A stretch of DNA of 64,000 bases from Gemmatimonadota bacterium (GCA_028287285.1 JAQBPY010000065.1:1-64000); one strand, 5' to 3'. Numbered from the stretch's first letter, positions 9,980 to 20,271 are shown. Program-made: numbers and translations. The notes: a model not told the origin generated them from the letters alone.

Positions 9980-11758
9980 TTGCGCTCCCATTTCACTGCT
10001 GCCGCATTCGTTTTCACGGCAGCCTTCAGCACTTCGCCGACGATGGCGATGGCCCAACAGGAATTCGTGGGTCAGCGGCTGCTCGTCCATACCTTCGAAT
10101 CGCCGCGCGGCGCACTCGGCCGGCGGGTTGGTGACGAGATCTCCAGCGCCATCGATCACGGAAAGGAACGTGACCTGGAGGTGGTGGATCGCGATGAGAT
10201 GCTTCGCTCGTTCGAGAAGTCCGGCTTCAACCCGGACAGCGTGCTGCTCATGAACGAGATCCGGGAGACCACGCGCCGTTACCGCGCCGACGAATATGTG
10301 ATTGGGCGCGTCATTCCCGGTGCCGGCCGGGCCCTGCGGCTCGAGGGGAATCTCATGCTCACGCGCGACTCCGGCCTCAAGCAGCCTATCTCGACGAAGG
10401 AATTTCCCGACCTCGCCCCGGCCGCCGAAGCCTTTGCGGCCGAAGTCCTGAGGGCCCGTGGGCAGCTCGTACCGGTGCGCCGCTGCGAGAATGCAGTGCG
10501 CGGCGGCAAGCTCGCCGATGCGGTCACCGCGGCATTGCAAGGCATCAAGACCTACCCGCGCGCCGCCATCGCACGCATCTGTCTCCTCCGCGCCTACACC
10601 GCGTCGGCCATGCCTGCCGACACGATTCTCTCCGTTGCCAACGCGCTGCTTGCAATCGACTCGCTGAATCCGTACGGCCTCGAAGCCGCCGCCGCGTCCT
10701 ACGACGAAATGGGCAACAGGGAAAAAGCGGGACACGCCTGGAATGCGCTCGCCACCGTGTCCGCACATGATGCGGATGTCGTGAGCCGTACGGTATCAGC
10801 GCTGATGCGCGACGGAAATGCCACCATCGCTCGGCCCATCATTGCGCGTGCCGTGGCCGAGCGTCCAACCGACGAGCATCTCCTTGGCCTGAACTGGCGT
10901 GTGATGCTTGCGTCCGAAGACTGGGTCGCGGCGGCGAAGGCGGGCGAAGCGCTCCGCAAGGCGTACCCCAACTACGAGACGCAGCCGGACTTTTTCGTGC
11001 GCATGGCCACCGCGTACAAGAATGCGAGAGATCCGTTTCGTGCCCTCGCGACAGCAGCAGAGGGCGTGTCGCGCCACCCGGAAGATGCGGACCTCTATCT
11101 CCTTTACGCGCAGCTCGTTGGTGGCGAGAACGATACGGCGCTCGTACGCGGCATCGAGCGTTTTCCAAAGAACGGCAAGCTGCTCGCGCTCGATGCGCAG
11201 AACAAGCGGAAGCGCGGAGACAAACAAGGCGCGCTCGACGCCACCCGCCGTGCCGTGCGGCTGGATTCCACGCTCACGCGCGGATATCTCCAGCTGGCCC
11301 AGGCATTTCTCGACATCGATCAGAACGACAGTGCACTCGTGGCCCTCACCACCGGCATGAAGACGGTGGGCGATACCACCATCGTTGCGCAGTTTGCGCT
11401 CGCACGTGGCAACACGCTCTATCGTGCGGCGAGCGCGAGCAAGAAGCGCGGCGACTTCGAGTCTGCGGTCAAATTCCTGCAGCTCGCAAACACGCTTGCC
11501 CCGTCGCAGAACGCCGGCTTTCTGCTCGGCTCCGCGGCATTCGGCGTGGCACAATTGGTCGCCACGGACATGCCCACCTCCAGGAGCTGTTCGTTGGCCA
11601 CCACGGCACAGCAGAACCTTGCCATTGCGGAAACGCAGCTCACGGCAAACAGCGCTGTGGCTCCGGAGGCGGCGAAACAGTTCCTCGACTATCTGGGGCA
11701 GCTCAGGCCGTACGTGGCGCAGCAGCTGAAGCTGCTCTGCACATCTCCCGCGCCCTGA
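9980..11758 (+). CDS. TPR-repeat protein
   Basis: ORF 592 aa with signal-peptide-like N-terminus and repeated TPR-like helices (e.g. GALDATRRAVRLDSTLTRGYLQLAQAFLDIDQNDSALVAL). Confidence 0.75.
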   Translation: MRSHFTAAAFVFTAAFSTSPTMAMAQQEFVGQRLLVHTFESPRGALGRRVGDEISSAIDHGKERDLEVVDRDEMLRSFEKSGFNPDSVLLMNEIRETTRRYRADEYVIGRVIPGAGRALRLEGNLMLTRDSGLKQPISTKEFPDLAPAAEAFAAEVLRARGQLVPVRRCENAVRGGKLADAVTAALQGIKTYPRAAIARICLLRAYTASAMPADTILSVANALLAIDSLNPYGLEAAAASYDEMGNREKAGHAWNALATVSAHDADVVSRTVSALMRDGNATIARPIIARAVAERPTDEHLLGLNWRVMLASEDWVAAAKAGEALRKAYPNYETQPDFFVRMATAYKNARDPFRALATAAEGVSRHPEDADLYLLYAQLVGGENDTALVRGIERFPKNGKLLALDAQNKRKRGDKQGALDATRRAVRLDSTLTRGYLQLAQAFLDIDQNDSALVALTTGMKTVGDTTIVAQFALARGNTLYRAASASKKRGDFESAVKFLQLANTLAPSQNAGFLLGSAAFGVAQLVATDMPTSRSCSLATTAQQNLAIAETQLTANSAVAPEAAKQFLDYLGQLRPYVAQQLKLLCTSPAP

Positions 11759-11900
11759 TCGCAGTTACGGGTATACAACGGTCACCGCCGTCTCTGCGGT
11801 CTTGTCCAGGTGACCTGACGACTCAGCGGCAATCCGCTCGCATCGTACGTGGTGGCTGACGGTTGACGTCGCGCCGATGGTGACTTGTATCCCGACCGGC

Positions 11901-12761
11901 CTAACCCAGGTACGACTCCAGCGCGCGAGCCCTGCTCACGTGCCGTAAACGGCTCAACGCCTTTTCCTTGATCTGCCTTACCCGCTCACGGGTGATGCCC
12001 AGCAGCGAGCCAATCTGTTCCAGCGTCATGGGCTCCTCGCCGTCCAGCCCGAAGTACAGGCGAAGAATCTTTGACTCGCGCTCCTTCAGGTGCGCCAGCG
12101 CCTCTTCGATGGACTCGGTGAGCGCCTTCTCGAAGGTGAGCTCGTCGGGGGTGGGATTCAGGTTGTCGGGCAGGTAGTCCAGCAGCCGGTTGTCCTCACC
12201 CGGCGTCATGGGCGCATCCAGCGAGAGGTGGGTCTGCGAGATGGACATCGTCTTCGCGACTTCCTCTTCCGTGATGTCCATTCCCTCGGCGATCTCGGCG
12301 TGCGTCGCCTCGCGGCCCAGCTCCTGGAGCAGAAAGCTTGCGCGCTTTCCAATGCGGTGGAGTGTGCCTGCCCTGTTCAGCGGGACGCGAACAATGCGGC
12401 TCTGTTCTGCCAGCGCCTGCAGGATGGCCTGTCGGATCCACCACACGGCATACGAGATGAACTTGATGCCCTTGGTCTCGTCGAACTTGTGCGCCGCGCG
12501 AATGAGGCCGAGGTTGCCCTCGTTGATCAGGTCCGAGAGTGAGACGCCCTGATTCTGGTATTTCTTGGCGACGCTGACGACGAAGCGCAGGTTGGAGCGC
12601 ACGAGCTTGTCGAGCGCCTCCTGGTCTCCCACCCGGATTTTCTGGGCGAGCGCAACCTCATCTTCCCGCGTGATGAGCGGGTAGATGCTGATGTCGCGCA
12701 GGTACTGATCCAGCGATCCCTCTTCGAACGACGACTTCTTGCTGTTCGGAGTGGTGGCCAT
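11901..12761 (-). CDS. RNA polymerase sigma factor, short RpoD/SigA family
   Basis: ORF 286 aa; DLINEGNLGLIRAAHKFDETKGIKFISYAVWWIRQAI and ILRLYFGLDGEEPMTLEQIGSLLGITRERVRQIKEKAL. Confidence 0.93.
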   Translation of the reverse strand: MATTPNSKKSSFEEGSLDQYLRDISIYPLITREDEVALAQKIRVGDQEALDKLVRSNLRFVVSVAKKYQNQGVSLSDLINEGNLGLIRAAHKFDETKGIKFISYAVWWIRQAILQALAEQSRIVRVPLNRAGTLHRIGKRASFLLQELGREATHAEIAEGMDITEEEVAKTMSISQTHLSLDAPMTPGEDNRLLDYLPDNLNPTPDELTFEKALTESIEEALAHLKERESKILRLYFGLDGEEPMTLEQIGSLLGITRERVRQIKEKALSRLRHVSRARALESYLG

Positions 12762-12816
12762 GCTGCGGTGTCCGGGGAACGGCGAGGCGACCGAAAGGTC
12801 GTGGGGGAAATCTAGT

Positions 12817-13599
12817 TCAATGCACGCGCTCGCCGAGACGCAACCATCGCACGTGCGTCAACCAGGCGAAGTCGTTGGATGAATCCGGGGCAAAGCTGAA
12901 GTAGACCACCTCGGGGCGTCCGCGCAGCAAGGAGTCCGGCACGAAGCCCCAATATCTGCTGTCGAGCGAATTGTCACGATTATCGCCCAGCACGAAGAAG
13001 TCGCCCTTGGGAACGATGAGGGGGCCCCAGTTGTTGCGCGACGGATGGTAGGACGGAACGACACCGGCGGGGCGCACGAGATACTCGGCCTGCCAGCGGA
13101 AATCGTCCCAGACCGGATCCGAGTCAGGATCCGAGTGGCTGACGTATGGCTCCGAGAGCGCAAGGCCGTTCCGAATCAGTACGGCATCGCGCATTGCGAG
13201 CGTGTCGCCCGGAAGGCCAACGAGGCGCTTCACGAAATTCTTGGTGCGGTCCTTGGGCCACTCGAACACGATCACGTCGCCGCGCTGCGGCTGCCGGACG
13301 GCGGGGAGCCGCCTGCCCGTGAGCGGCACTTCGGCGCCGTAGACCAGCTTGTTCACCAGCAGGAAGTCGCCAATGAGCAGCGTGCCTTCCATGCTCCCGC
13401 TCGGGATCTTGAACGCTTCCACGACGAACGTGCGCAGCAGGACGAACATCGTGATGGAGACGAATCCGATCTTCACCCACTCGAAGAAGAAATCGAGGTT
13501 GACCCGGCGGCGATTGACGTGCTCCAGCGCCTCGAGCTTGCGCTCGATCGTGATTTCGCGAGGAGGGAAAACGGGATCAGTCGCTTCCGGCATGGCCAC
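12817..13599 (-). CDS. lepB: signal peptidase I
   Basis: ORF 260 aa; IPSGSMEGTLLIGDFLLVNK, KRLVGLPGDTLAM, GDNRDNSLDSRYWGFV. Confidence 0.95.
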   Translation of the reverse strand: MAMPEATDPVFPPREITIERKLEALEHVNRRRVNLDFFFEWVKIGFVSITMFVLLRTFVVEAFKIPSGSMEGTLLIGDFLLVNKLVYGAEVPLTGRRLPAVRQPQRGDVIVFEWPKDRTKNFVKRLVGLPGDTLAMRDAVLIRNGLALSEPYVSHSDPDSDPVWDDFRWQAEYLVRPAGVVPSYHPSRNNWGPLIVPKGDFFVLGDNRDNSLDSRYWGFVPDSLLRGRPEVVYFSFAPDSSNDFAWLTHVRWLRLGERVH

Positions 13600-13683
13600 T
13601 CTGCAATTAAGCCCGCGCTCGGGACGGCAGCAAGCGGTCTGCTGTCGTCCCGGGCGGAGCGAAGGACCTGCTTCTATGAGCCC

Positions 13684-15180
13684 TTAGATATCCTGGTAGT
13701 TGTCGATCTGCGCCCGTTGCAGCGCCCCGGAGAAGTCGCAGTACCCGACCTTCGTCTCCGAATAGAACTCGTACACTTCCCACCCGCCTTCGCGGTGGCC
13801 ATTTCCTGTCTGCTTTACCCCGCCAAACGGCAGATGTGCTTCGGCGCCGATGGTAGGCGCATCGATGTACGTGATGCCGTTGTCCAGCTCGTTGAACGCG
13901 CGGAAGGCAAGGTTCACATCCCTGGTGTACAGGGAGGACGACAACCCGTATTTCACGCCATTGTTCACCTGGAACGCCTCATCGGCATCCTGCACGCGAA
14001 CCACGCTGAGCACGGGCCCGAAAATCTCCTCCTGCTCGATGCGCATCCCGGACTCCACGCGTGCAAAGATCGTGGGCTCGAAGAAGAACCCATGCTCGAA
14101 CTTCTTGCCCTCCGCCCGGCGTCCGCCGCAAAGGAGATCGGCGCCATCGCTCTGCCCGATGTCGATGTAGCGCTCGACTTTCTTGAGTGACTCCTCGTGG
14201 ATGAGCGGGCCCACGTCCGTGCCCTTCTTCCGCCCGTCGCCGAGCACCATGGCCCGCGCGCGGTCCACGAGCTTGCTGAGAAATTCGTCGTGCACTCCCT
14301 TCTGGAGAATGAGCCGGCTCGTTGCCGTGCAGCGCTGGCCCGTGGTGCCGAACGCACCCCAGAGAATGCCGTCGAGTGCCAGCTCGAGATCCGCGTCGTC
14401 GAGCACGATCATCGCGTTCTTGCCCCCCATCTCGAGCGACAGGCGCTTGTGCATGCGCCCGCACTCCTGGCCAACGAGGCTGCCCGTCTGCGTGGAGCCC
14501 GTGAACGAGATGACGGGCACTTCCGGATGCGACACGAGCGGTGCGCCCACATCCTCGCCCAGTCCATGGACGAGCTGAATGACCTCGGGCGGGAGGCCTG
14601 CCTCGAGCATGATCTCCACGAGCACATGCCCGGTATGCGGCACATCCTCGCTCGGCTTGAAGATGCAGGAGTTTCCGCACACCAGCGCAGGAAACATCTT
14701 CCAGGTGGGAATGGCGAGCGGAAAATTGAAGGGAGCAATGATCCCGCACACACCAATGGGCCGGCGAAAGCTCATCGCCCACTTGTTCGCGAGCTCACTC
14801 GGCACGGTGCGCCCGGAGAGCTGGCGGCCCATCGTGGCGGCGTAGTAGGCGGTGTCGATGCCCTCCTGCACGTCGCCGCGCGTTTCCGTGAGGGGCTTGC
14901 CCATCTCACGGGTCATGAGGTCCGCGATCTCCTCCTTGCGCTTCGCAAGCAGGTCCCCGACGCGGCGGAGCACGTCACCGCGCGCGGGGGCCGGCGTCTT
15001 GCGCCACAGCTCGAAGCCTCGCTTTGCTGAAATGACGGCGGCGGCGACGTCGAGGGAATTGGAGAGTGGGAACTGGCCGATCACATCACGTGTGTCCGCG
15101 GGGTTCCGGTTCTCGAAATACGCATCGGACTCGGGGGCGACCCACTGTCCGGCAATGAAGTTCTGGAAGGTCTTGGGCAT
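13684..15180 (-). CDS. aldehyde dehydrogenase family protein
   Basis: ORF 498 aa; FKPSEDVPHTG, SFTGSTQTGSLVG, LEMGGKNAMIVLDDAD, GTTGQRCTATSR. Confidence 0.93.
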   Translation of the reverse strand: MPKTFQNFIAGQWVAPESDAYFENRNPADTRDVIGQFPLSNSLDVAAAVISAKRGFELWRKTPAPARGDVLRRVGDLLAKRKEEIADLMTREMGKPLTETRGDVQEGIDTAYYAATMGRQLSGRTVPSELANKWAMSFRRPIGVCGIIAPFNFPLAIPTWKMFPALVCGNSCIFKPSEDVPHTGHVLVEIMLEAGLPPEVIQLVHGLGEDVGAPLVSHPEVPVISFTGSTQTGSLVGQECGRMHKRLSLEMGGKNAMIVLDDADLELALDGILWGAFGTTGQRCTATSRLILQKGVHDEFLSKLVDRARAMVLGDGRKKGTDVGPLIHEESLKKVERYIDIGQSDGADLLCGGRRAEGKKFEHGFFFEPTIFARVESGMRIEQEEIFGPVLSVVRVQDADEAFQVNNGVKYGLSSSLYTRDVNLAFRAFNELDNGITYIDAPTIGAEAHLPFGGVKQTGNGHREGGWEVYEFYSETKVGYCDFSGALQRAQIDNYQDI

Positions 15181-15209
15181 GCGGGAAAGCTAACTTGTAG
15201 GGACGGAGG

Positions 15210-16181
15210 TTGTTAATGCGCCCATTGTCTGCCGACCGCATCGCCGAAGCGATGGCTGTGATCGATCCCGTGTTCCTGCGCAGCCCGCTGCTGCGCGAGA
15301 CAACGCTCGACCGCGCCCTGGGAATCGAGATCAGCCTCAAGGTGGAGACGCTGAACCCCATCCGCTCGTTCAAGGGACGCGGCACGGACCTGCTGGTGAC
15401 GCAGCTCAGGGACCGGCGGCTCCTCGTCTGTGCGTCGGCGGGCAATTTTGGTCAAGGTCTGGCACGGGCTGCGCGTCGCCGGCAACGACCGCTCGTCGTC
15501 TACGCCGCACGCAATGCGAACCCACTCAAGGTTGACGCCATGCGTGCCCTGGGCGCTGAGGTGCGGCTGTTCGGCAAGGATTTCGACGCCGCAAAAGACG
15601 CGGCGCGCCGGTTCGCGGCATCATGTGACGCATACTACGTGGAGGACGGCGCGGTGCCGGAAGTGGCGGAAGGTGCGGGCACCATGGCGTTCGAGCTGAG
15701 CGAGGCGGGGCTCATGCCGGAAACCATTCTTGCTCCCGTGGGAAACGGCGCATTGATCACCGGCATTGGCACGTGGTGCCGGCATGCGGAGCGTGGAACG
15801 CGCGTGATTGGCGTTGTGGCAGAAGGCGCGCCGTCCATGCAGCTGTCCTTTGCAGCGCGGGAGCCGTTGCCCACCGACGTTGCCCGCACCATCGCCGATG
15901 GCATCGCCGTACGCGAGCCGGTTCCCTACGCCGTGGAGGCGATGAAGTCCACGGTGGATGAGATGGTGAGCGTGACGGACGACGCCATCGTTCGCGCGAT
16001 GCGGTTGGTGCTCCTGCATACGGGCATCGTCGTGGAGCCTGCGGGCGCAGCAGGAATTGCCGCGCTGCTCGAGTATCCGGAGCGGTGGCGCGGCGGCAGG
16101 GTGGCGGTGCCGCTGTGTGGCGGGAATGTCACGCAGGCGGATGCACGAAAGTGGTTGCTCGCTCCGAACGCGTCCGCCTGA
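15210..16181 (+). CDS. PLP-dependent threonine/serine dehydratase family protein
   Basis: ORF 323 aa; LNPIRSFKGRGTDLL, SAGNFGQGLARAARR, GNGALITGIGTW. Confidence 0.88.
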   Translation: MLMRPLSADRIAEAMAVIDPVFLRSPLLRETTLDRALGIEISLKVETLNPIRSFKGRGTDLLVTQLRDRRLLVCASAGNFGQGLARAARRRQRPLVVYAARNANPLKVDAMRALGAEVRLFGKDFDAAKDAARRFAASCDAYYVEDGAVPEVAEGAGTMAFELSEAGLMPETILAPVGNGALITGIGTWCRHAERGTRVIGVVAEGAPSMQLSFAAREPLPTDVARTIADGIAVREPVPYAVEAMKSTVDEMVSVTDDAIVRAMRLVLLHTGIVVEPAGAAGIAALLEYPERWRGGRVAVPLCGGNVTQADARKWLLAPNASA

Positions 16182-16214
16182 CGGGCGACAGAGGTAAGCT
16201 GATCTACTTTGCCC

Positions 16215-16667
16215 TTACTTTGCCTTTGCCTCGACACAGGAGAACCCGGCGCGCGCGACGTCCGGCTTGGCGTACCCGGTGCGAGGAAGGACTTCACGGG
16301 CACCGAGGAACAGTCCCCAGCCCACGAGCAATAGCGAGAGCACGTGCGCGCGCGCGGTCCGGTGTTTCCAGGTCCATACGCTGCTCCACAATCCGCCCAG
16401 TGTAACCGTCGCAATGGCCGCGGCATAGCCCGCAAACCCGAACCCGCATTGCGAGGGGTATGGCCAGAACACAATGCCGATCGCAAGCGCCGTGGCGAGT
16501 GCCAGCCGCAGGAACGCAGGCCATGTGCGCGTTTGTGCCCGCTCCGCGGCGACCTGCGCCTTCACCGCCGGCGGCGCGTTCTTGGCAGGCGCCGGAATGA
16601 GGGCCGAGTCCGACATGGACTCGAGCTGCTTGTCGATCTTCTTGAGCTCTGCGTCCCAGTCGGTCAT
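16215..16667 (-). CDS. hypothetical membrane protein
   Basis: ORF 150 aa with hydrophobic segments, 4-nt overlap with the upstream response regulator. Confidence 0.6.
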   Translation of the reverse strand: MTDWDAELKKIDKQLESMSDSALIPAPAKNAPPAVKAQVAAERAQTRTWPAFLRLALATALAIGIVFWPYPSQCGFGFAGYAAAIATVTLGGLWSSVWTWKHRTARAHVLSLLLVGWGLFLGAREVLPRTGYAKPDVARAGFSCVEAKAK

Positions 16668-18082
16668 CCGTCATCCTCGTCTGATGCAGCACCATCGGGC
16701 GCAACCACCGGCGGGCCACCTTCTCTCGTCAGGCCATATCGCTCGATCTTCTTGTAGAGATTCGATCGCGGCATGTCCAGCGCGCGCGCCGTCTCGCTCA
16801 CGTTCCAGTCAAAGGCGCGAAGCTTGACGAGCAAATAGGCACGCTCCGCGGCGTGCTTGAAATCCTCGAACGTGGGGACGTCGAGCAACGCGCCCAGCCC
16901 ACCGTCCGGTGTTTCGCCACGGCGTCCCACGAGCCGCTCCACATCGTCCGCGGTGACGCGCGGCCCCGCGGACAGGATGAGCAGCCGCTCTATGGTGTTG
17001 CGCAGCTCCCGGACGTTTCCTGGCCACTCGCGCTTCTGGAGGCTCGCGACCGCGTCATCGCCAAAGGCGCGCGGTGCAATGCCACCCTGCGTGGTGAGCT
17101 GGGAGATGAAGTGCGAGATCAGCGATGGAATGTCCTCGCGCCGTTCACGGAGAGGCGGTACGTGGATGGGCACCACGTTGAGCCTGTAATACAGGTCTTC
17201 CCGGAACCGGCCTGCCGCAATTTCCTCTTCCACCACCTTGTTCGTGGCGGCAAGGACGCGGACGTCCACCTGCACCGCCTTCGCTCCGCCAATTCGTGTG
17301 ACCACACCATCCTGCAGCACGCGCAACACCTTGGCCTGCGCCGCGAGGCTCATGTCGCCGATCTCGTCCAGGAAGAGCGTGCCACCCGTGGCCTGCTCGA
17401 ATTTCCCGGCGCGATCGGTCACGGCGCCCGTAAAGGAGCCCTTCATGTGGCCGAACAACTCGCTCTCGATCAACTCGCTCGGAATGGCCGCGCAGTTCAC
17501 TTCGACAAAGACGTTCTTGGCGCGAGCTGATTGCGAATGCACCGCGCGCGCCACCAGCTCCTTGCCGGTACCGTTCTCACCGGTGATGAGCACGCGCGCC
17601 GGCGTCCTGGCAACGAGCGCAATCTTCTCCGTAAGCTCCCGGATGCCGTACGAATTGCCCACGATCTGGAAGCGCGAATGCACCGTATCGCGCAGCCTCG
17701 TGTTCTCCTCGGCGAGATCCAGGTGCGCGAGCGCATTGCGCAGCGTCACGAGGATACGATCCGTATCGAGCGGCTTTTCGAGAATGTCGTATGCGCCGTG
17801 CTGCGTGGCCTCCACGGCCGTCGCAATGGTCGCGTGTCCGCTGATCATTACCACGATGGCATTGGCGTCCTGCTCGCGCAGCTTCTTCAGCGCCTCGAGC
17901 CCATCTATGCCTGCCATCTTCACATCCATGAACACGAGATGCGGCTTGAACCGCGCATACTCGGCCAGGCCGTCCACCGCGTTGGCTGCGGTCCTCACGT
18001 CGTATCCCTCGAACTCGAGCAGCTGCCCTAGGGCGGCCCGAATGCCCTGCTCGTCGTCGACGATCAGGATCTTCCGGTTCAT
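16664..18082 (-). CDS. sigma-54-dependent response regulator (NtrC family)
   Basis: ORF 472 aa; receiver ILIVDDEQGIRAAL...VFMDVKM, ITGENGTGKELVARAVH, GSFTGAV (GAFTGA-like), C-terminal Fis-type HTH. Confidence 0.95.
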   Translation of the reverse strand: MNRKILIVDDEQGIRAALGQLLEFEGYDVRTAANAVDGLAEYARFKPHLVFMDVKMAGIDGLEALKKLREQDANAIVVMISGHATIATAVEATQHGAYDILEKPLDTDRILVTLRNALAHLDLAEENTRLRDTVHSRFQIVGNSYGIRELTEKIALVARTPARVLITGENGTGKELVARAVHSQSARAKNVFVEVNCAAIPSELIESELFGHMKGSFTGAVTDRAGKFEQATGGTLFLDEIGDMSLAAQAKVLRVLQDGVVTRIGGAKAVQVDVRVLAATNKVVEEEIAAGRFREDLYYRLNVVPIHVPPLRERREDIPSLISHFISQLTTQGGIAPRAFGDDAVASLQKREWPGNVRELRNTIERLLILSAGPRVTADDVERLVGRRGETPDGGLGALLDVPTFEDFKHAAERAYLLVKLRAFDWNVSETARALDMPRSNLYKKIERYGLTREGGPPVVAPDGAASDEDDG

Positions 18083-18738
18083 GGCGTCGCGCCCGGGGTC
18101 GTCTTGTACAGCGTAACGAGATGGTTCGCGATGCGGACGTCGCCAAGGGTTTTTGGTGTGGTCACCGGCAGCGCATCAGGCGCGATCCCCTCCGGGCGAT
18201 TGCCACGGGAAATCTGCTGCACGAGCTTGGGAATGGCGCCGGCGGGAATCTTGAAGTCGCGGAGCTTGATCTCGCGAATCTGGAATTCACTGAGACCGGG
18301 CCGCACCACACGGAACGTCCCGCCAAAGGAAAGACGCTCACGATCATTCAACAGGCCGCCGAGCGGACCCAGGATTCCGCTGCCGGCGATGTCTTTGACG
18401 GGCACAACCGCACGCACGAAAAGCGCATCGCCAATGACCGCGGCCTCGGCGCTGTCGGCGCTCGTGGGGATGGTTTTGGCAACCGTTTGAAAGACGTACG
18501 ACGCCACTTCGCCGGCCCGGAGGTTGGCAAAGACGGGACCGCTCGTGGTGGACATCGATTCGATGGCCAGCCTACCGCGCTCACCGGCCGCCGGGGACAG
18601 CGGCTCCCACGTGGACGTCGTGGCCACGACGGGTGCCGCCCCGGTGACCTTGCTCATCCACTTGTCGCGGGTGAACCACGCGGCAACGCAGAGAATTGCC
18701 AACAGCACGAGACATCCCATGCGAGCAATGCAGCCCAT
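18079..18738 (-). CDS. hypothetical protein, N-terminal TM
   Basis: ORF 219 aa overlapping the response regulator by 4 nt. Confidence 0.65.
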   Translation of the reverse strand: MGCIARMGCLVLLAILCVAAWFTRDKWMSKVTGAAPVVATTSTWEPLSPAAGERGRLAIESMSTTSGPVFANLRAGEVASYVFQTVAKTIPTSADSAEAAVIGDALFVRAVVPVKDIAGSGILGPLGGLLNDRERLSFGGTFRVVRPGLSEFQIREIKLRDFKIPAGAIPKLVQQISRGNRPEGIAPDALPVTTPKTLGDVRIANHLVTLYKTTPGATP

Positions 18739-18741
18739 CGG

Positions 18742-19311
18742 TCAGCGTCCTCCCCCTGCGAGTGTCGCCGCGTGCACCTTGCGGTAGCGGGCGCCATCCG
18801 GCGCCAGCGTGCTTTCGAACAGCGTGATCTCCTCGACCGCGCACGTCGCTGAAAAATCTATCTTGCGCGCGGCTCGGGCAAACCGCCGCATTCGATCCTC
18901 GGGCAGCGGCGTCCGGACGCGGGCCAGTGTGACATGCGGCCGGAATGCACGCCCCTCGATGCCAAAGCCGTGAGTATCAGCCGCGACCTCGACGTCGTGA
19001 TGCAGCAGCTCGAGGCGCGGCTCCTGTGCTACACCGATCCATACGACGCGTGCCCGCCGGAAGTTTGGAAAGGCGCCAAGACCGCCAATTTCCATGGCAA
19101 ATGGCCGGTGCTTCGCGGCCGCACTTTCCGCGACGGCGACGACTGCCTCCAGCCGGACGCCGGGGACGTCACCTAAGAACCTTAGGGTAAGGTGTCGCTT
19201 GGGCGGAGCGACCCATGCAAGCTCGGGCGCTTCAGCCCGCAACATGGCGAGCGCTGCTTCCAGTGTCTCGAGCAGCGCTGTTGGGAGCTCAATGGCGAGA
19301 AAGAGGCGCAC
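18742..19311 (-). CDS. thpR: RNA 2',3'-cyclic phosphodiesterase (LigT/ThpR)
   Basis: ORF 189 aa; MRLFLAIELP, HLTLRFLGDV and RPHVTLARVR (HxTx motifs). Confidence 0.92.
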   Translation of the reverse strand: MRLFLAIELPTALLETLEAALAMLRAEAPELAWVAPPKRHLTLRFLGDVPGVRLEAVVAVAESAAAKHRPFAMEIGGLGAFPNFRRARVVWIGVAQEPRLELLHHDVEVAADTHGFGIEGRAFRPHVTLARVRTPLPEDRMRRFARAARKIDFSATCAVEEITLFESTLAPDGARYRKVHAATLAGGGR

Positions 19312-19394
19312 TCGCCCAATCTAGACCAGAAGATCAACAAATGAACCTTCAGGCCGTGCCTATGGCCAAGCTGCCGTCGCGGCGGCGTGCACAG

Positions 19395-20109
19395 CTAGTA
19401 CTGCAGATCGATCAACTCACGCACGCGCAGCACCGCTTCGGCGCGTACGGGCGCAGGCGCGTCGTCTCGTACGAGTTCCACCCGCACATCACGAAAGCCA
19501 CCGGACGCCTTCACCGCATCGGCAACTGGCCGCAGTGCACGCATCCACGCCGCATAGTCCTCCGCGGAGTTGGGACCGTGTCCCACAATGAGCAGTGCCC
19601 GCTCCGATGGTGGGGAGCCCACCTACGTCGCCAACGCGCGACCGCGATCCGCAAGCACGCGCGCCATCTCGATGGAGCTGTCCATCGCCGCGGTAACCCG
19701 CATGGGAACAGACCCGTGTGCCTTCTCGATGCCCGACATGTGCAGGTGATGCATCATCTCATTGTCGAGCGTCACGGACTCGCCCGCGAGATATCGTATC
19801 TGGTCGTAGTGGCCGCTATGGCTCGATATGAGCATCGGGACGACCACGATCCGAGATACCCCCTGCGCGGCGAGCGTGGCCGCAGCGTCCTGAAAACGAG
19901 TGGTCGCCGCACTAGTGCCCATGAGGAAGCTCACAGCCACCGGGCCTCCCGTATGTGCCTGCTTCGCCACGTCCACGACGTATGCGTTCCAGAGCGAATC
20001 GCCGCCGTGCGCGACCACGATGGTTCCCACCTTGGTGGGCCTGGGCGCTCGAGGCGCAGGGAAGCGAGAGCGCGACTGCGAGAAGCGTGCGGATCATGTA
20101 GCGGATCAT
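19395..20109 (-). pseudogene. CbiX/sirohydrochlorin-chelatase-like secreted protein, degraded
   Basis: Signal peptide MIRYMIRTLLAVALSLPCASSAQA (20109) in one frame; GTIVVAHGGDSLWN... body (20030) in another; in-frame TAG at 19623-19625 followed in frame by GSPPSERALLIVGHGPNSAEDYAAWM...; ends at another TAG (19395). Confidence 0.8.
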
Positions 20110-20271
20110 CTAACCGATGATCGAAGCACGGCCGGGGTTACGCGGGCGGCTGAGCAGCTTGTGCCCAGTCGCGTCGTCATGCGTCTCCACGCGGCGGCAA
20201 CGAGGATCGCGGACGTGCTGAGAGCAGAGCGGTGGTGCATGTGTCGTTCATCCAATCGTTGAAGGGACCGG

